Positions 52,509 to 62,757 are shown, counted from the first letter of the stretch. The stretch: DNA of 64,000 bases from Microbacterium oleivorans (GCF_013389665.1 NZ_CP058316.1:496001-560000); one strand, 5' to 3'. Notes: generated by a model from the letters alone, not told the origin. Made by a program: numbers and translations.

Positions 52509-53828
52509 TCAGTCGGCGACCGAGATGCCCTTCGCGGTCATCTCGGCGACCATGCGCTGCTGCACCGCGGCGTAGGCCTCGGTCAGCGGCGTGCCGCCCT
52601 CGACCGCCGCGGCGACCTCGTCGAGCAGGCTCGCGTTGAGCGCGTCGACGAGCGGCGGCCACTGCCAGTCGCGGGCGACCTGCTCGTTGGACTCGGCGAA
52701 GACATCCCAGATGTCCTGGCCGCCGAAGAACTCGAAGACCTCCGGGGCGGACTGGATCGAGGGGATGGCGTCGACATCGGCGATGGCGGGCCAGCCGGCG
52801 CCGTTCTCGGTGAGCAGGCTCACGCTGTCGATGTCGCTGTTGAGCCACAGGGCGAACTCGGCCGCCTCTTCGGGGTGGGCGGAGCCCTTCAGCACGACGT
52901 TCGCCGATCCACCCGACCAGCTCGCCGAGCGGGGGTTGCTCGCGTCCCACTGCGGCATGAGGCCGACCGACCACAGTCCCGCGGTGTCGGGGGCGTTGTT
53001 GCGGATGATCGCGTCGGCCCACGAGCCGCTCATCCACGACACGATGCGCCCGGCCTGCACGTCGGCGAACCACTCGCTCGACAGGTCCGCCTGCACCTTG
53101 ACGAGATCCTCGTCGATGAGGCGCTGCCAATACTCCGCCATTCGCAGGGTGTCGGGATTGTCGATCGACACCTTCCACGCGTCGCCCTCGACCTGGAACC
53201 ACGGCTCCCCGGCCTGCTCGGCGAGACCTTCCATCCATGCCGCCTGATTCGGCGCGAACGCGGCGATGTAGCGGTCGGGCGCCGTCGCCCGTACCGCGAC
53301 GGCCGCCTCGTAGAAGTCGTCCCAGGTCTCGGGCGCGGTGGTGATGCCCGCTTCCGCGAAGACGTCCGAGCGGTAGTACAGCCCCATCGGTCCGGCCGCC
53401 TGCGGGATGCCGTAGACGCGATCGCCGAACGTGGTGGCGCCGATCTGCCACTCCGAGAACGCCTCGACGTCGTCGCCGACGTGGTCGGTGATGTCCTCCA
53501 GCGCACCGTTGAGCAGGAAGGTCGGCATCTGGTCGTAGCCGACCTGCGCCACGTCGGCGGGATTGCCGGCCTGGACATCCGAGAGCATCTTGGCGTAGCC
53601 GCCCTCCGCGCCCGAGACGATGGTCTGGAGCTCGACGCGGATGTCGTCGTGCTGGTCGTTGAAGAGCTCCACCGCCTCCTCGATGCCCGGTACCCACGTC
53701 TGGAAGGTGAGCGTGACGGGGCCCTCGTCCGCCGGACCCGAGCAGGCCGCAAGCGGTGCGATCACTGCCACGGCGAGCGCGAGCGGGAGGGAACGGCGGT
53801 GGTGGAGCCGCCGGGGTGTTGTAGACAT
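52509..53828 (-). CDS. Sugar ABC transporter substrate-binding lipoprotein
   Basis: Extracellular sugar-binding lipoprotein of 439 aa (SBP family 1). The signal peptide SLPLALAVAVIAPLAACSGP ends in the lipobox LAAC. The body has FQTWVPGIEEAVELFNDQHD near the start, GIPQAAGPMGLYYRSDVFAE, and EEAAEFALWLNSD. Its ATG at 53828 follows AAAGGGG; upstream M codons in the frame are unlikely. It heads the operon with two permeases and the hydrolase, and its promoter carries copy B of the 37-bp element. Confidence 0.93.
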   Translation of the reverse strand: MSTTPRRLHHRRSLPLALAVAVIAPLAACSGPADEGPVTLTFQTWVPGIEEAVELFNDQHDDIRVELQTIVSGAEGGYAKMLSDVQAGNPADVAQVGYDQMPTFLLNGALEDITDHVGDDVEAFSEWQIGATTFGDRVYGIPQAAGPMGLYYRSDVFAEAGITTAPETWDDFYEAAVAVRATAPDRYIAAFAPNQAAWMEGLAEQAGEPWFQVEGDAWKVSIDNPDTLRMAEYWQRLIDEDLVKVQADLSSEWFADVQAGRIVSWMSGSWADAIIRNNAPDTAGLWSVGLMPQWDASNPRSASWSGGSANVVLKGSAHPEEAAEFALWLNSDIDSVSLLTENGAGWPAIADVDAIPSIQSAPEVFEFFGGQDIWDVFAESNEQVARDWQWPPLVDALNASLLDEVAAAVEGGTPLTEAYAAVQQRMVAEMTAKGISVAD

Positions 53829-53882
53829 CGATGCCCCTTTGCATGTGTGCAGCCCGCTGCTCGGGTAGCAGCCGGAGTTCAC

Positions 53883-53943
53883 ACGCTAGGGGCGGCCCCC
53901 GTCGCCCGACATAGCCGAACGAATCCGGCGCCTGGACGATCCG
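53883..53943 (-). promoter_or_regulatory. Promoter of the sugar transport operon with AraC-type element (copy B)
   Basis: Read on the plus strand, 53907-53943 is CGACATAGCCGAA, ten bases, then GCCTGGACGATCCG, matching copy A at 48365-48401 in about 27 of 37 positions. The -10 is TAGCGT (53888-53883), 18 bp from the ATGTCG end, exactly as in copy A. The proximal half thus occupies the -35 site, as for class II activators of the AraC family. Confidence 0.75.
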
Positions 53944-54072
53944 ACGATCCACCGCCGTGGACCATCCCGGGTCGGCCCGGTGTCGGCGCGGCACGCCCGA
54001 CCCCGGTAGCGCACGCTCGCCGCGAGCGCTACCCCATCGGGTCGCGCCGGGATGCTCGGGTACTCCGGTGCC

Positions 54073-54435
54073 ATGGACAGAGTTCACTACGCCGGCGACT
54101 CCGTGCTGACGGGGTCAGACATCGCCCGCGCCCTCCTGGACTACGCCCAAGCCCTCGCCGAGGCGGGAACCGCCGCGACGGTCGACATCCCCGTCGTGGA
54201 TGACGACGGTGCCGAGAAGCGCTGGGAGGTGCTGGTCGGGCCCGCGAGCCAGATGACCGCGCTCGCCGCCGACTGGTCGGGACCGGAGGTGCGCGACGAT
54301 CTGCTCGTGGCACGGCTGCGCGAGAACGCTCGGCACGTCCGCGCCCGCGGTGGCGGCGCCGCCGCTCCCGTCGCCGCGGACGATGAGCACGTCGGGGGCG
54401 TCGCGCAGCCCTGGAGCGGCGACGACGCGCTCTGA
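54073..54435 (+). CDS. Hypothetical protein, 120 aa
   Basis: A soluble, acidic protein with no membrane segment. The N-terminus (MDRVHYAGDSVLTGSDIARA) and KRWEVLVGPASQMTALAAD look like a folded domain, and the tail is Gly/Ala-rich. I do not recognise the family. The ATG is 6 bp after TACTCC, which could be a weak -10, so it may be leaderless. It stands alone between the sugar operon and a small opposing gene. Confidence 0.6.
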   Translation: MDRVHYAGDSVLTGSDIARALLDYAQALAEAGTAATVDIPVVDDDGAEKRWEVLVGPASQMTALAADWSGPEVRDDLLVARLRENARHVRARGGGAAAPVAADDEHVGGVAQPWSGDDAL

Positions 54436-54463
54436 GCGATGGGCGGGTGAGCGGAGGCGGCGC

Positions 54464-54646
54464 TCAGGCCTCGATCGCGCTGTCGCCGTCGGGCACGGGC
54501 TGGAAGTCGACGCGGATGAGCTCGCCGCCGTCAGGCGCGGGCATGCCGTCGGGCGCGGGAGTGCCGTCCGCCGCCGTCACCGGGGCGCCGGGCTCGAGCG
54601 CGCGCAGGCGGTGCTGCGCGACGGCTCGGGCGAACGGATCGGACAC
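54464..54646 (-). CDS. Hypothetical protein, 60 aa
   Basis: A small ORF, placed at a GTG (54646); the frame remains open upstream for about 40 more codons of Pro/Arg-rich sequence. It reads SDPFARAVAQHRLRALEPG, then a Pro/Asp-rich repeat-like part (TPAPDGMPAPDGG), then LIRVDFQPVPDGD. I see no clear ribosome site or known family. It converges with the 120-aa gene at 28 bp. Confidence 0.4.
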   Translation of the reverse strand: MSDPFARAVAQHRLRALEPGAPVTAADGTPAPDGMPAPDGGELIRVDFQPVPDGDSAIEA

Positions 54647-54762
54647 GGCGGTGCTTTCGTCGGAGGATGAGAAGCGGGGCGGCGGATGCTGTCGACCGTC
54701 AGCACGATCATAGGGTGGCGGCGCCCGCCCCGGCGTCGGTTGTCGCCTGCCATCATCGGCAC

Positions 54763-54781
54763 GTAGGGTAGGCAAGCCTCA
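54763..54781 (+). promoter_or_regulatory. DtxR/IdeR iron box
   Basis: GTAGGGTAGGCAAGCCTCA matches the DtxR/IdeR consensus TTAGGTTAGGCTAACCTAA in 14 of 19 positions, including the AGG..AGGC..CCT core. It lies 81 bp upstream of the siderophore-binding protein gene, so iron should repress the operon. Confidence 0.75.
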
Positions 54782-54861
54782 TCTCGACACCCGCAAGCCC
54801 TCCGCGCTTCTCGGGCGATGGGCTCTCGAGGCTGCACCCCCACCGAAACCGGAGATCCTGC

Positions 54862-55902
54862 ATGTTCGCTCGTCGTACCGCGGCTGCCGTCGCAACGACC
54901 ATCGTCGCCGCCCTCGCCCTCACCGCCTGCGGTGGCACCGCCTCGCCCGCGGAGTCCGCCGCGCCCGGCGCCGACGGATCGACCGCCGGCTACCCGATCA
55001 TCATCGAGCACGCGTTGGGCACGACCGAGATCGCCGAGAAGCCGGAGCGCGTCGCGACGGTGCAGTGGGCCAACCACGAGGTTCCGCTCGCTCTCGGCGT
55101 CGTCCCGGTCGGCATGGCCGCGGCGAACTTCGGCGACGACGACGGCGACGGGCTGCTTCCTTGGGTGAAGGAGAAGCTCGACGAGCTCGGGGCCGAGACC
55201 CCGGTGCTGTTCGACGAGACCGACGGCATCGACTTCGAGGCGGTCGCGGGAACCGACCCTGACGTCATCCTCGCCGCGTACTCCGGCCTGACCCAGGAGG
55301 ACTACGACACGCTGAGCGAGATCGCCCCCGTCGTGGCCTACCCCGAGTCGGCGTGGGCCACCTCGTGGCGCGATGTCATCGAGTACAACGCGATGGGCAT
55401 GGGCATGGCGGCCGAGGGCGAGGAGCTCGTCTCGGGCCTCGAGGACGAGATCGAGGCCGCGGCCTCGACGCATCCCGAGCTGGCCGGCACCTCGGCGATG
55501 TTCATGACGCACGTCGACCCGTCCGACCTCAGCACCGTCAACTTCTACACCGCCCACGACACCCGCGCGGCGTTCTTCGAGGACCTGGGACTGACGACGC
55601 CCTCGAGCGTCGAGGAGGCCTCCGGCGACAGCGACACGTTCTCCGGCAGCGTCAGCGCCGAGCAGGTCGACGTGTTCGCCGACGTCGACATGATCGTCAC
55701 CTACGGCGACGAGGAGCTCGTCGCGACCCTCGAGGGCGACCCCCTCCTGTCGCAGATGCCCGCCGTCGCCAACGGCGCCATCGTCTCGCTCGACGGCTCG
55801 GGCCCGATGGGCACCGCGGCCAACCCGACCCCGCTGTCGATCTCGTACATCCTCGACGACTACCTCGCCCTGCTCGCGGAGGCGGCCGGAAAGTCCCGGT
55901 GA
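54862..55902 (+). CDS. Iron-siderophore ABC transporter substrate-binding lipoprotein
   Basis: A 346-aa lipoprotein with signal peptide ending ALALTACGG, then a FecB/FepB-type body: TTEIAEKPERVATVQWANHE, GTDPDVILAAYSGLTQEDYD (the usual PDLIL..SG element) and LSISYILDDYLALL at the end. It captures a ferric siderophore outside the cell. GGAG lies 7 bp before the ATG. It is the first gene of a four-gene operon with a DtxR box in front. Confidence 0.92.
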   Translation: MFARRTAAAVATTIVAALALTACGGTASPAESAAPGADGSTAGYPIIIEHALGTTEIAEKPERVATVQWANHEVPLALGVVPVGMAAANFGDDDGDGLLPWVKEKLDELGAETPVLFDETDGIDFEAVAGTDPDVILAAYSGLTQEDYDTLSEIAPVVAYPESAWATSWRDVIEYNAMGMGMAAEGEELVSGLEDEIEAAASTHPELAGTSAMFMTHVDPSDLSTVNFYTAHDTRAAFFEDLGLTTPSSVEEASGDSDTFSGSVSAEQVDVFADVDMIVTYGDEELVATLEGDPLLSQMPAVANGAIVSLDGSGPMGTAANPTPLSISYILDDYLALLAEAAGKSR

Positions 55903-56939
55903 CGGCAGCCCCCACGACCGATTCGGGCGTCGCCGTCGTGCGGCGCCCGAATCGCGTGCGCCTGCTGTGGCTCGTCGTGCTGCTGGCCGTGCTCGTCGGG
56001 CTCGCGGTGCTGTCGATCTCGGTGGGCTCGCGCGCGGTCGGATGGGAGCAGATCCTCGCCGCTCTCGGGGGCGCGCAGTCGACCCTCGACGAGGCCGCGG
56101 TCGGTCAGCGCATCCCCCGCACCGCGCTGGCCATCCTCGTCGGCGCGGCCCTCGGCGTGGCCGGCGGCGTCATGCAGGGCGTGACCCGCAACCCTCTCGC
56201 GGACCCCGGGATCCTGGGGGTGAACATGGGAGCGTCCCTCGCGATCGTCATCGGCATCGCCTGGTTCGGTCTGTCGTCGGCCAGCGGCTACGTCTGGGTG
56301 GCGATCGCCGGCTCGGCCGCTGCGGCCGTGTTCGTCTACACGATCGGCTCGCTGGGGCGAGGCGGCGCGACCCCGCTCAAGCTCGCGCTGGCGGGTGCGG
56401 CGACCTCGGCGGCGCTCGTCTCGTTCGTCACCGCGATCCACCTCCCGCGCGGCGACATCGCCGACAACGTCCGCTCCTGGCTCATCGGAGGCGTGGGGGG
56501 CGCGACGTGGCCGTCGGTGTCGCTCGTGCTCCCCTTCCTGTTCGTGGGCTTCGCCGTCAGCCTCCTCTCGGCGCGCAGCCTCAACACCCTCGCGCTGGGC
56601 GACGACCTCGCCGCGGGGCTCGGCGAGCGGGTAGCCCTCGCCCGCGCGTTCGCGGCGCTGGGTGCCGTCCTGCTGTGCGGTGCGGCGACGGCGATCGCCG
56701 GACCCATCGCCTTCGTCGGGTTGGTCGTCCCGCACGCGTGCCGGATGCTGGTGGGCGTCGACCACCGCTGGCTGCTGCCGTTCTCGGCTTTCGCCGGCGC
56801 CGCGCTCGTGGTGGCCTCCGATGTGGTCGGCCGCGTCGTCGCACGTCCCGCCGAGATCGACGTCGGCATCATCACGGCGCTCGTGGGCGGCCCGTTCTTC
56901 GTCGCGATCGTGCGCCGCCACAAGGTGAGGTCGCTGTGA
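55899..56939 (+). CDS. Iron-siderophore ABC transporter permease (FecC/FepD type)
   Basis: A FecCD-family permease of 346 aa with about ten helices. RIPRTALAILVGAALGVAGG is the family N-terminal motif, followed by MQGVTRNPLADPGILGVNMGAS. PIAFVGLVVPHACRMLVG is the loop that contacts the ATPase. The GTG start overlaps the binding-protein stop by 4 bp. It probably pairs with the next permease as a heterodimer. Confidence 0.95.
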   Translation: MTAAPTTDSGVAVVRRPNRVRLLWLVVLLAVLVGLAVLSISVGSRAVGWEQILAALGGAQSTLDEAAVGQRIPRTALAILVGAALGVAGGVMQGVTRNPLADPGILGVNMGASLAIVIGIAWFGLSSASGYVWVAIAGSAAAAVFVYTIGSLGRGGATPLKLALAGAATSAALVSFVTAIHLPRGDIADNVRSWLIGGVGGATWPSVSLVLPFLFVGFAVSLLSARSLNTLALGDDLAAGLGERVALARAFAALGAVLLCGAATAIAGPIAFVGLVVPHACRMLVGVDHRWLLPFSAFAGAALVVASDVVGRVVARPAEIDVGIITALVGGPFFVAIVRRHKVRSL

Positions 56940-57981
56940 GCACGATCCTGTCCCCCGTCGACGGGGTCGCCGTCGTGGCCGGCCTGCGGCGCGGCCGTCA
57001 CCGCCGCCGCCGCGCCCTCATGACCGGTCTCGCCGTCGCCGTCGCGGCCGCCTTCGCCCTCAATGTGATGGTGGGTCAGACCTTCTACTCGCCCGCCGAT
57101 GTGCTGGCGGTCGTCCTCGGCCAGGATGCCGGCGGCGCGACCTTCGCGGTCGGCCGGCTGCGCCTGCCCCGCGCGGTGCTCGCCGTGGTGGTGGGGCTCA
57201 GCTTCGGGCTCGCCGGGGTGGCGTTCCAGACGATGCTCCGGAATCCCCTCGCCAGCCCCGACATCATCGGCATCAGCGCCGGTTCGAGCGCGGCGGCCGC
57301 CTTCGCGATCGTCATGCTGGGTCTCAGCGGGTTCGCCGTGTCGGTGTTCGCGATCGTCGCCGGGCTCGGGGTGGCGCTGCTCATCTACCTGCTGTCATCG
57401 CGCTCGGGGTCGGCCGGAACCCGGCTGATCCTCATCGGCATCGGCATCGCGGCGATGCTCGACGCCCTCACCCAGTACGTGCTGTCCCAGGCCGGGCAGT
57501 GGGACCTGCAGGAGGCGCTGCGCTGGCTCAACGGAAGTCTCAACGGCGCAACCTGGAACGACGTGGTCACCGCCGGTGCGGCGCTGCTGGTGCTCGGCCC
57601 TCTGTTGCTGTCGCGCTCGCGCGACCTCGCGGCGCTCCAGCTCGGCGACGACACCGCCGCCGCCGTCGGCACCCGTGTGGACCGCACCCGGCTGCTCGTG
57701 GTCGTCACCGCGGTGGGGCTCATCGCGTTCGCCACCGCCACCACCGGCCCCATCGCGTTCGTCGCGTTCCTGTCGGGCCCCATCGCCGCGCGCGTGATCG
57801 GACCCCGGGGTTCGCTGCTGGTCCCGAGTGCGCTGATCGGGGCCCTGCTCGTGCTCGTGGCCGATTTCGTCGGGCAGTACGCCCTCGGCATCCGGTACCC
57901 CGTCGGCATCGTGACCGGAGTGCTCGGCGCGCCGTACCTGCTCTACCTCATCGTCCGCACCAACCGCGCCGGAGGCTCGCT

Positions 57982-57985
<4 letters not shown>
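56936..57985 (+). CDS. Iron-siderophore ABC transporter permease (FecD/FepG type)
   Basis: Second FecCD permease, 349 aa. An Arg-rich cytosolic N-terminus leads to RLPRAVLAVVVGLSFGLAGV, then FQTMLRNPLASPDIIGISAG and PIAFVAFLSGPIAARVIG. The GTG start overlaps the previous stop by 4 bp. Both permeases keep the conserved LRNPLA-type segment, so they should form the pore together. Confidence 0.95.
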
Positions 57986-58785
<800 letters not shown>

Positions 58786-58886
58786 GCCCGTCCCGCGCAT
58801 ACGCGAGATCGACGGCCGGGGGTAGGGGGTACGCGTTCGCGGCGCTCGGTGGGAGAGTTCCCCCGACCACCGACGAACGGATCACC

Positions 58887-59270
58887 ATGCCCGACGAGAA
58901 CACCGCCTCCTCGCAGGCCCCTGCTGCCAGCGGCGCCGACGACGAGAACCGCGACGACAAGAAGCGCGCCAGCCACGCGGGAGTCACCGGAAGCGCCGCG
59001 CGCGTCGTCCGCGGCGCGGCCGACGCGGCCACGGGCGTGGTCGGGGCGGCGCAGGATGCCGCCAAGGACGCCCTCCCGGACGCGGTCCCCGATGTCGCCG
59101 ACAAGGTCATCGATGCCGCGGCACGCCTGGCCAGGTCGACGATCGACCGGGATGCCGCCGTCGTCGAGCGCGCGCTGCACATCACCGGTGCGATCGGGCG
59201 GCCGCTGCGCATCGCCGCGGTCATCGTGGTCGTGGCCGTGATCGCGGTGCTGATCGCGCGTCGCAGGTAG
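58887..59270 (+). CDS. Hypothetical membrane-anchored protein
   Basis: A 127-aa protein: an acidic, Asn/Asp-rich N-terminus, an Ala/Asp/Val-rich helical middle (GAADAATGVVGAAQDAAKDA) with amphipathic character, and one C-terminal helix, PLRIAAVIVVVAVIAVLIAR, ending in RR. This looks like a tail-anchored protein with the bulk in the cytosol. I do not recognise the family. It converges with the GH43 gene with 30 bp between stops. Confidence 0.65.
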   Translation: MPDENTASSQAPAASGADDENRDDKKRASHAGVTGSAARVVRGAADAATGVVGAAQDAAKDALPDAVPDVADKVIDAAARLARSTIDRDAAVVERALHITGAIGRPLRIAAVIVVVAVIAVLIARRR

Positions 59271-59300
59271 TCGCCACGCCGCCGCGCCCGCCCGCCGACG

Positions 59301-60881
59301 TCAGGGCGCGGGCACGGTGACGAGATCGACGACGTCGATGTCGGCGGTCCATCGCCGGGCATCGAGATCGTCGACCCGGACGCCGACGAACAGGCCGGTG
59401 AACCGCAGGCGCGGGCCGTGGTCGTCCGAGAGCCGCCACAGGTCATAGCGTCCGGGCACCACGCGACGCACTCCGTCCGTCCCCGTCACCGCGAAACCGA
59501 CGTACGCTCCGTCGAGGGACGCCTCCAGGTCAACGGCGCCCGCCGGCACCTCGATCGGCGCGTCCGCGACGGTACGGTCACCGTCGCGCCACACGACACG
59601 CACGTGCCGGCCGTGGTCGGCATCCGCGGTGATCTGCAGCCAGATCCATCCCCGGCGGTCGTACCAGAGCACGAGGCCCGCGGCCTGTCGCGGCGTCGGC
59701 GGCTCGGCATCCACGCGACACATCACCGTGGCCCGGTGCTCGGTGACGCGGCGCAGGATCATGGACTGGTCGAACACCGACCCCGGCGACGCTCCCCCGC
59801 GCAGTCGCAGCCAGCCCGGTCGTGCACCGAGGTCGGCGCTCCCCTCCGCGAGCGGGGCACGGAGCGTCGACCACACGTCGTGATCGAGCACCTCGGCGTC
59901 GAAGTCGTCGCGCGTGGGCGCCGCGGCAACGGGATGCTCGGCGATCCCCGCGATCTCGATCGTCTCGGCCGCATGCCGGCCGCCGCCGCGCAGGCGCAGC
60001 CATCCGTCGTCATCGACGTCGACGACCTGCAGGCAGGTCTCGCGTCCGAGGGTGCAGTAGCGCTCCCCGAGGTGCAGCACCGGACGGGCCGCGAGGTGCG
60101 CGAGCACCCACCCGCCGTCGGTGAGACGCACCAGCTCGCCGTGCCCCGCCTTCTGCAGCGGATGACCGGGCGCGTCGCGGGTGGTGAGCACCGCCTCGCG
60201 CGGATCCCGCTCGTAGGGGCCGAGGCGTGCGCGCGAGCGGGCCACGGTGATGCCGTGGTTCCAGCCCGTTCCGCCCGCGGCGATGAGCAGGTAGTACCAC
60301 CCGTCGATGCGGTAGAGGTTCGGTCCCTCGACCAGCCCCGACTCCTGGTGGAGCAGGTGCGCCGTGCCCGATGCCCGGCGCTCGTCCGGCAGGTACTGCT
60401 CGAGCACGAGCCCCGCGAAGCTCGGGTGGCCGGGACGATGATCCCACTGCACCCCGACGATCCAGTGCGTGCCGTCGTGGTCGTGGAAGAACGAGAAGTC
60501 GAACCCGCGTGATCCCAGATACACCGGTTCGCTCCAGGGCCCGGTGATGTCGGGCGCCGTGACGAGGTAGTTCTCGATGTCCTTGTCGTCGCCGTCCATC
60601 GTGCGCACGATCGAGTAGGCGAGCCAGAACACGCCGTCCGCGTGCGACAGGCTCGGCGCCCAGACGCCGCCCGAGTCGGGAACCCCGCGCAGGTCGAAGC
60701 CGTCGTCGAGGGCATGCCCCACGAGCTCCCAGTGCGCGAGGTCGCGCGAGGCGTGGATGCGCACCGCCGGGTGGAACTCGAACGTGCTGGTGGCGATGTA
60801 GAAGACGTCGTCGACACGCACGATCGACGGATCGGGGTGGAAGCCCGGCAGCACCGGGTTGACGATCCGCACCATGCTCAC
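59301..60881 (-). CDS. GH43 glycosidase (beta-xylosidase/arabinofuranosidase type)
   Basis: A 526-aa protein with no signal peptide, so it probably acts on imported oligosaccharides. The N-terminal five-bladed propeller has NPVLPGFHPDPSIVRVDDVF (catalytic base Asp), SGLVEGPNLYRIDGWYY with the general-acid glutamate region, and HWIVGVQWDHRPG. A C-terminal lectin-like beta-sandwich (about 320-526) follows, as in xylan beta-xylosidases. The GTG at 60881 overlaps the preceding stop by 4 bp; ATG 60875 is an alternative. Confidence 0.9.
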   Translation of the reverse strand: MSMVRIVNPVLPGFHPDPSIVRVDDVFYIATSTFEFHPAVRIHASRDLAHWELVGHALDDGFDLRGVPDSGGVWAPSLSHADGVFWLAYSIVRTMDGDDKDIENYLVTAPDITGPWSEPVYLGSRGFDFSFFHDHDGTHWIVGVQWDHRPGHPSFAGLVLEQYLPDERRASGTAHLLHQESGLVEGPNLYRIDGWYYLLIAAGGTGWNHGITVARSRARLGPYERDPREAVLTTRDAPGHPLQKAGHGELVRLTDGGWVLAHLAARPVLHLGERYCTLGRETCLQVVDVDDDGWLRLRGGGRHAAETIEIAGIAEHPVAAAPTRDDFDAEVLDHDVWSTLRAPLAEGSADLGARPGWLRLRGGASPGSVFDQSMILRRVTEHRATVMCRVDAEPPTPRQAAGLVLWYDRRGWIWLQITADADHGRHVRVVWRDGDRTVADAPIEVPAGAVDLEASLDGAYVGFAVTGTDGVRRVVPGRYDLWRLSDDHGPRLRFTGLFVGVRVDDLDARRWTADIDVVDLVTVPAP

Positions 60882-61852
60882 GGCTCGATCGGGTGGGCGA
60901 ACGGGATGCCGCGCGCGAAGCGCTCGACCTCGGCGACAGCGGACTCGCCGAGCCGGTGCAGCTCGTACCCGGTGGAACCGGCCAGATGCGGCGTGAGGAA
61001 CACGTTCGGCAGCTCGTGGAGCGGATGCTCCGGCGGCAGCACGTCGGGATCGGTGACGTCCAGGATCGCGCGCAGGCGTCCCGCCCGCAGCTCGTCGATC
61101 AGCGCATCCTGGTCGACGAGGGCGCCCCGGGCGGTGTTGACGAGGGTCGCCCCGTCCGGGAGCGAGGCGAGCACCGACCGGGAGACCATTCCGGCGGTGG
61201 CCGGGGTCTCGGGCGCGTGCAGCGACAGCAGCGACGCCCGGGCCGCGAGCGCTCCCAGATCGCCGAGGAGTTCGACGCCCATCGCCGCCGCGTCCTCGGG
61301 CGTGACGAATGGGTCGTAGAGCAGCACGTCGACGTCGTAGGACCGCAGGCGGTCGATCACGAGCCGGCCGACGCTCGAGGCCCCCACGAGTCCGATCACG
61401 GTGCGGAACAGCCCGGAGCGCGGCATCAGCTCCTCCCGATCGAGCGCCCGGCGCTCCGTGGCGTACCGCCGTGACATCCAGAAGGCATCCTTGGCGGCGA
61501 GCACGAGCATCGCCACGGTCCACTCGGCCACCGGAACGGCGTTGGCCTCGCGCCCCGTCGACACCGCCACGCCCCGCGCCCCGACAGCCGGGGAGATGAA
61601 CCCCACGCCGCCGCCCCAGTGCACGATCGCGCGCAGCGCCGGCATGGCCGCGAGCAGCCGCTCGTCGATCGGCGCCGCGCCCCACCCGGTGATGAGGACG
61701 TCGACGGCGGCGAGCTCGGCGGGATCGAGCTCGCGCGGGTCGCTCACGACCCGGTCGACGTCGACCTCGGCGACGCCGCGCAGCCGGTCGCGGAGCGCGT
61801 CGTCGAAGACGGCGCCCGCCAGCTGCGGCGTCATGACCAGCTGCGCCCTCAT
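60878..61852 (-). CDS. D-isomer-specific 2-hydroxyacid dehydrogenase
   Basis: A 324-aa NAD-binding enzyme. It has GLVGASSVGRLVIDRL (GxxxxG-type Rossmann motif), the catalytic arginine in NTARGALVDQDALI and the histidine in FLTPHLAGSTG. Where family members have a catalytic glutamate (DVFEPEP), it has DVTDPDVLP, a Glu to Asp change. It lies within an overlapping operon of glycosidases, so it probably processes a sugar acid. Its ATG overlaps the upstream stop by 4 bp. Confidence 0.88.
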   Translation of the reverse strand: MRAQLVMTPQLAGAVFDDALRDRLRGVAEVDVDRVVSDPRELDPAELAAVDVLITGWGAAPIDERLLAAMPALRAIVHWGGGVGFISPAVGARGVAVSTGREANAVPVAEWTVAMLVLAAKDAFWMSRRYATERRALDREELMPRSGLFRTVIGLVGASSVGRLVIDRLRSYDVDVLLYDPFVTPEDAAAMGVELLGDLGALAARASLLSLHAPETPATAGMVSRSVLASLPDGATLVNTARGALVDQDALIDELRAGRLRAILDVTDPDVLPPEHPLHELPNVFLTPHLAGSTGYELHRLGESAVAEVERFARGIPFAHPIEP

Positions 61853-62757
61853 GCGCCGAGCTCCGCGAGCGTCCACCGATCGGTCCAGGCGATCGACGCC
61901 TCGCCGTCGGCGATGCGCAGCGGCAGCCAGACCGCGGGCGAGTGGAACAGGTCGTCCTCGAGCCACCGGTCGCCGACGTACACGAAGCGTCCGTCGCCGG
62001 CGTCGATGACGACGCTGACCTGCGAGTCGAAGGTGGCCGCGCCCGGCGGCGCGAAGTCGCGCCACGGACTCCACGGACCGGCCAGGGAGGAGGCGGTGGC
62101 GTACTTGTTGTCGTTGGTGCTCCATCCCGTCAAGTCGGAGCCGAAGAGGTAATAGGTGCCGTCGTGGCGCACGAGGGCGGGCGACTCGTAACCGATCTCG
62201 GGCCGCTGCTGCTGGCGCAGCGTGACCACGGTCGACTCGACGGCCAGATAGTCCGAGCGCAGCCGGTGGATGTGCAGCCCGTTGTCGCGGTCTTCCGAGA
62301 GCAGGTATCCGACGCCGTCCTCCTGGTACACCCCGATGTCGCGGCTGATCGTGCCCAGCGGGCGTTCGCTGCCGACGTAGGTGTACGGGCCGGCGGGTGC
62401 ATCGGCGACGGCAAACCCCACGCGCGCGGCGCCGTAGTCGGGAGTGTCGATGTGCAGGAACATCACCCAGTGCCCGTCGGGATGCCGCAGAGCTTTGGGC
62501 CGTTCGACGATGCGGTCGGGGCCGATGTCGCCCGTTCCCGCGACCAGTGCGTCGCCCTCGAACCGCCACTGCGCGAGATCGTCCGACGAGTAGCAGGCGA
62601 CGGCGGTGAAGCGGTCACCGCGCGTCTTGTCCTCGCCCCAGGCGTACCAGCGCTCGCCGACCCGCTGCACGCCGATGCCGTGCAGCTGGGCGACCCGGCC
62701 GCGGTCGTCGCGGAACACGGTTCCGGGAAAGATGGCCCTCGGGTCGTTCGCGGTCAT
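61849..62757 (-). CDS. GH43-like glycoside hydrolase family protein
   Basis: A 302-aa five-bladed propeller protein. It contains HGIGVQRVGERWYAWGEDKT, MFLHIDTPDYGAARVGFAVA and SRDIGVYQEDGVGYLLSEDRD, a pattern of the GH43 subfamily near galactosidases such as CtGal43A. There is no signal peptide, so it acts in the cytosol. The start overlaps the GH36 stop by 4 bp. Substrate probably a galactan or arabinan fragment, as an inference. Confidence 0.8.
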   Translation of the reverse strand: MTANDPRAIFPGTVFRDDRGRVAQLHGIGVQRVGERWYAWGEDKTRGDRFTAVACYSSDDLAQWRFEGDALVAGTGDIGPDRIVERPKALRHPDGHWVMFLHIDTPDYGAARVGFAVADAPAGPYTYVGSERPLGTISRDIGVYQEDGVGYLLSEDRDNGLHIHRLRSDYLAVESTVVTLRQQQRPEIGYESPALVRHDGTYYLFGSDLTGWSTNDNKYATASSLAGPWSPWRDFAPPGAATFDSQVSVVIDAGDGRFVYVGDRWLEDDLFHSPAVWLPLRIADGEASIAWTDRWTLAELGA

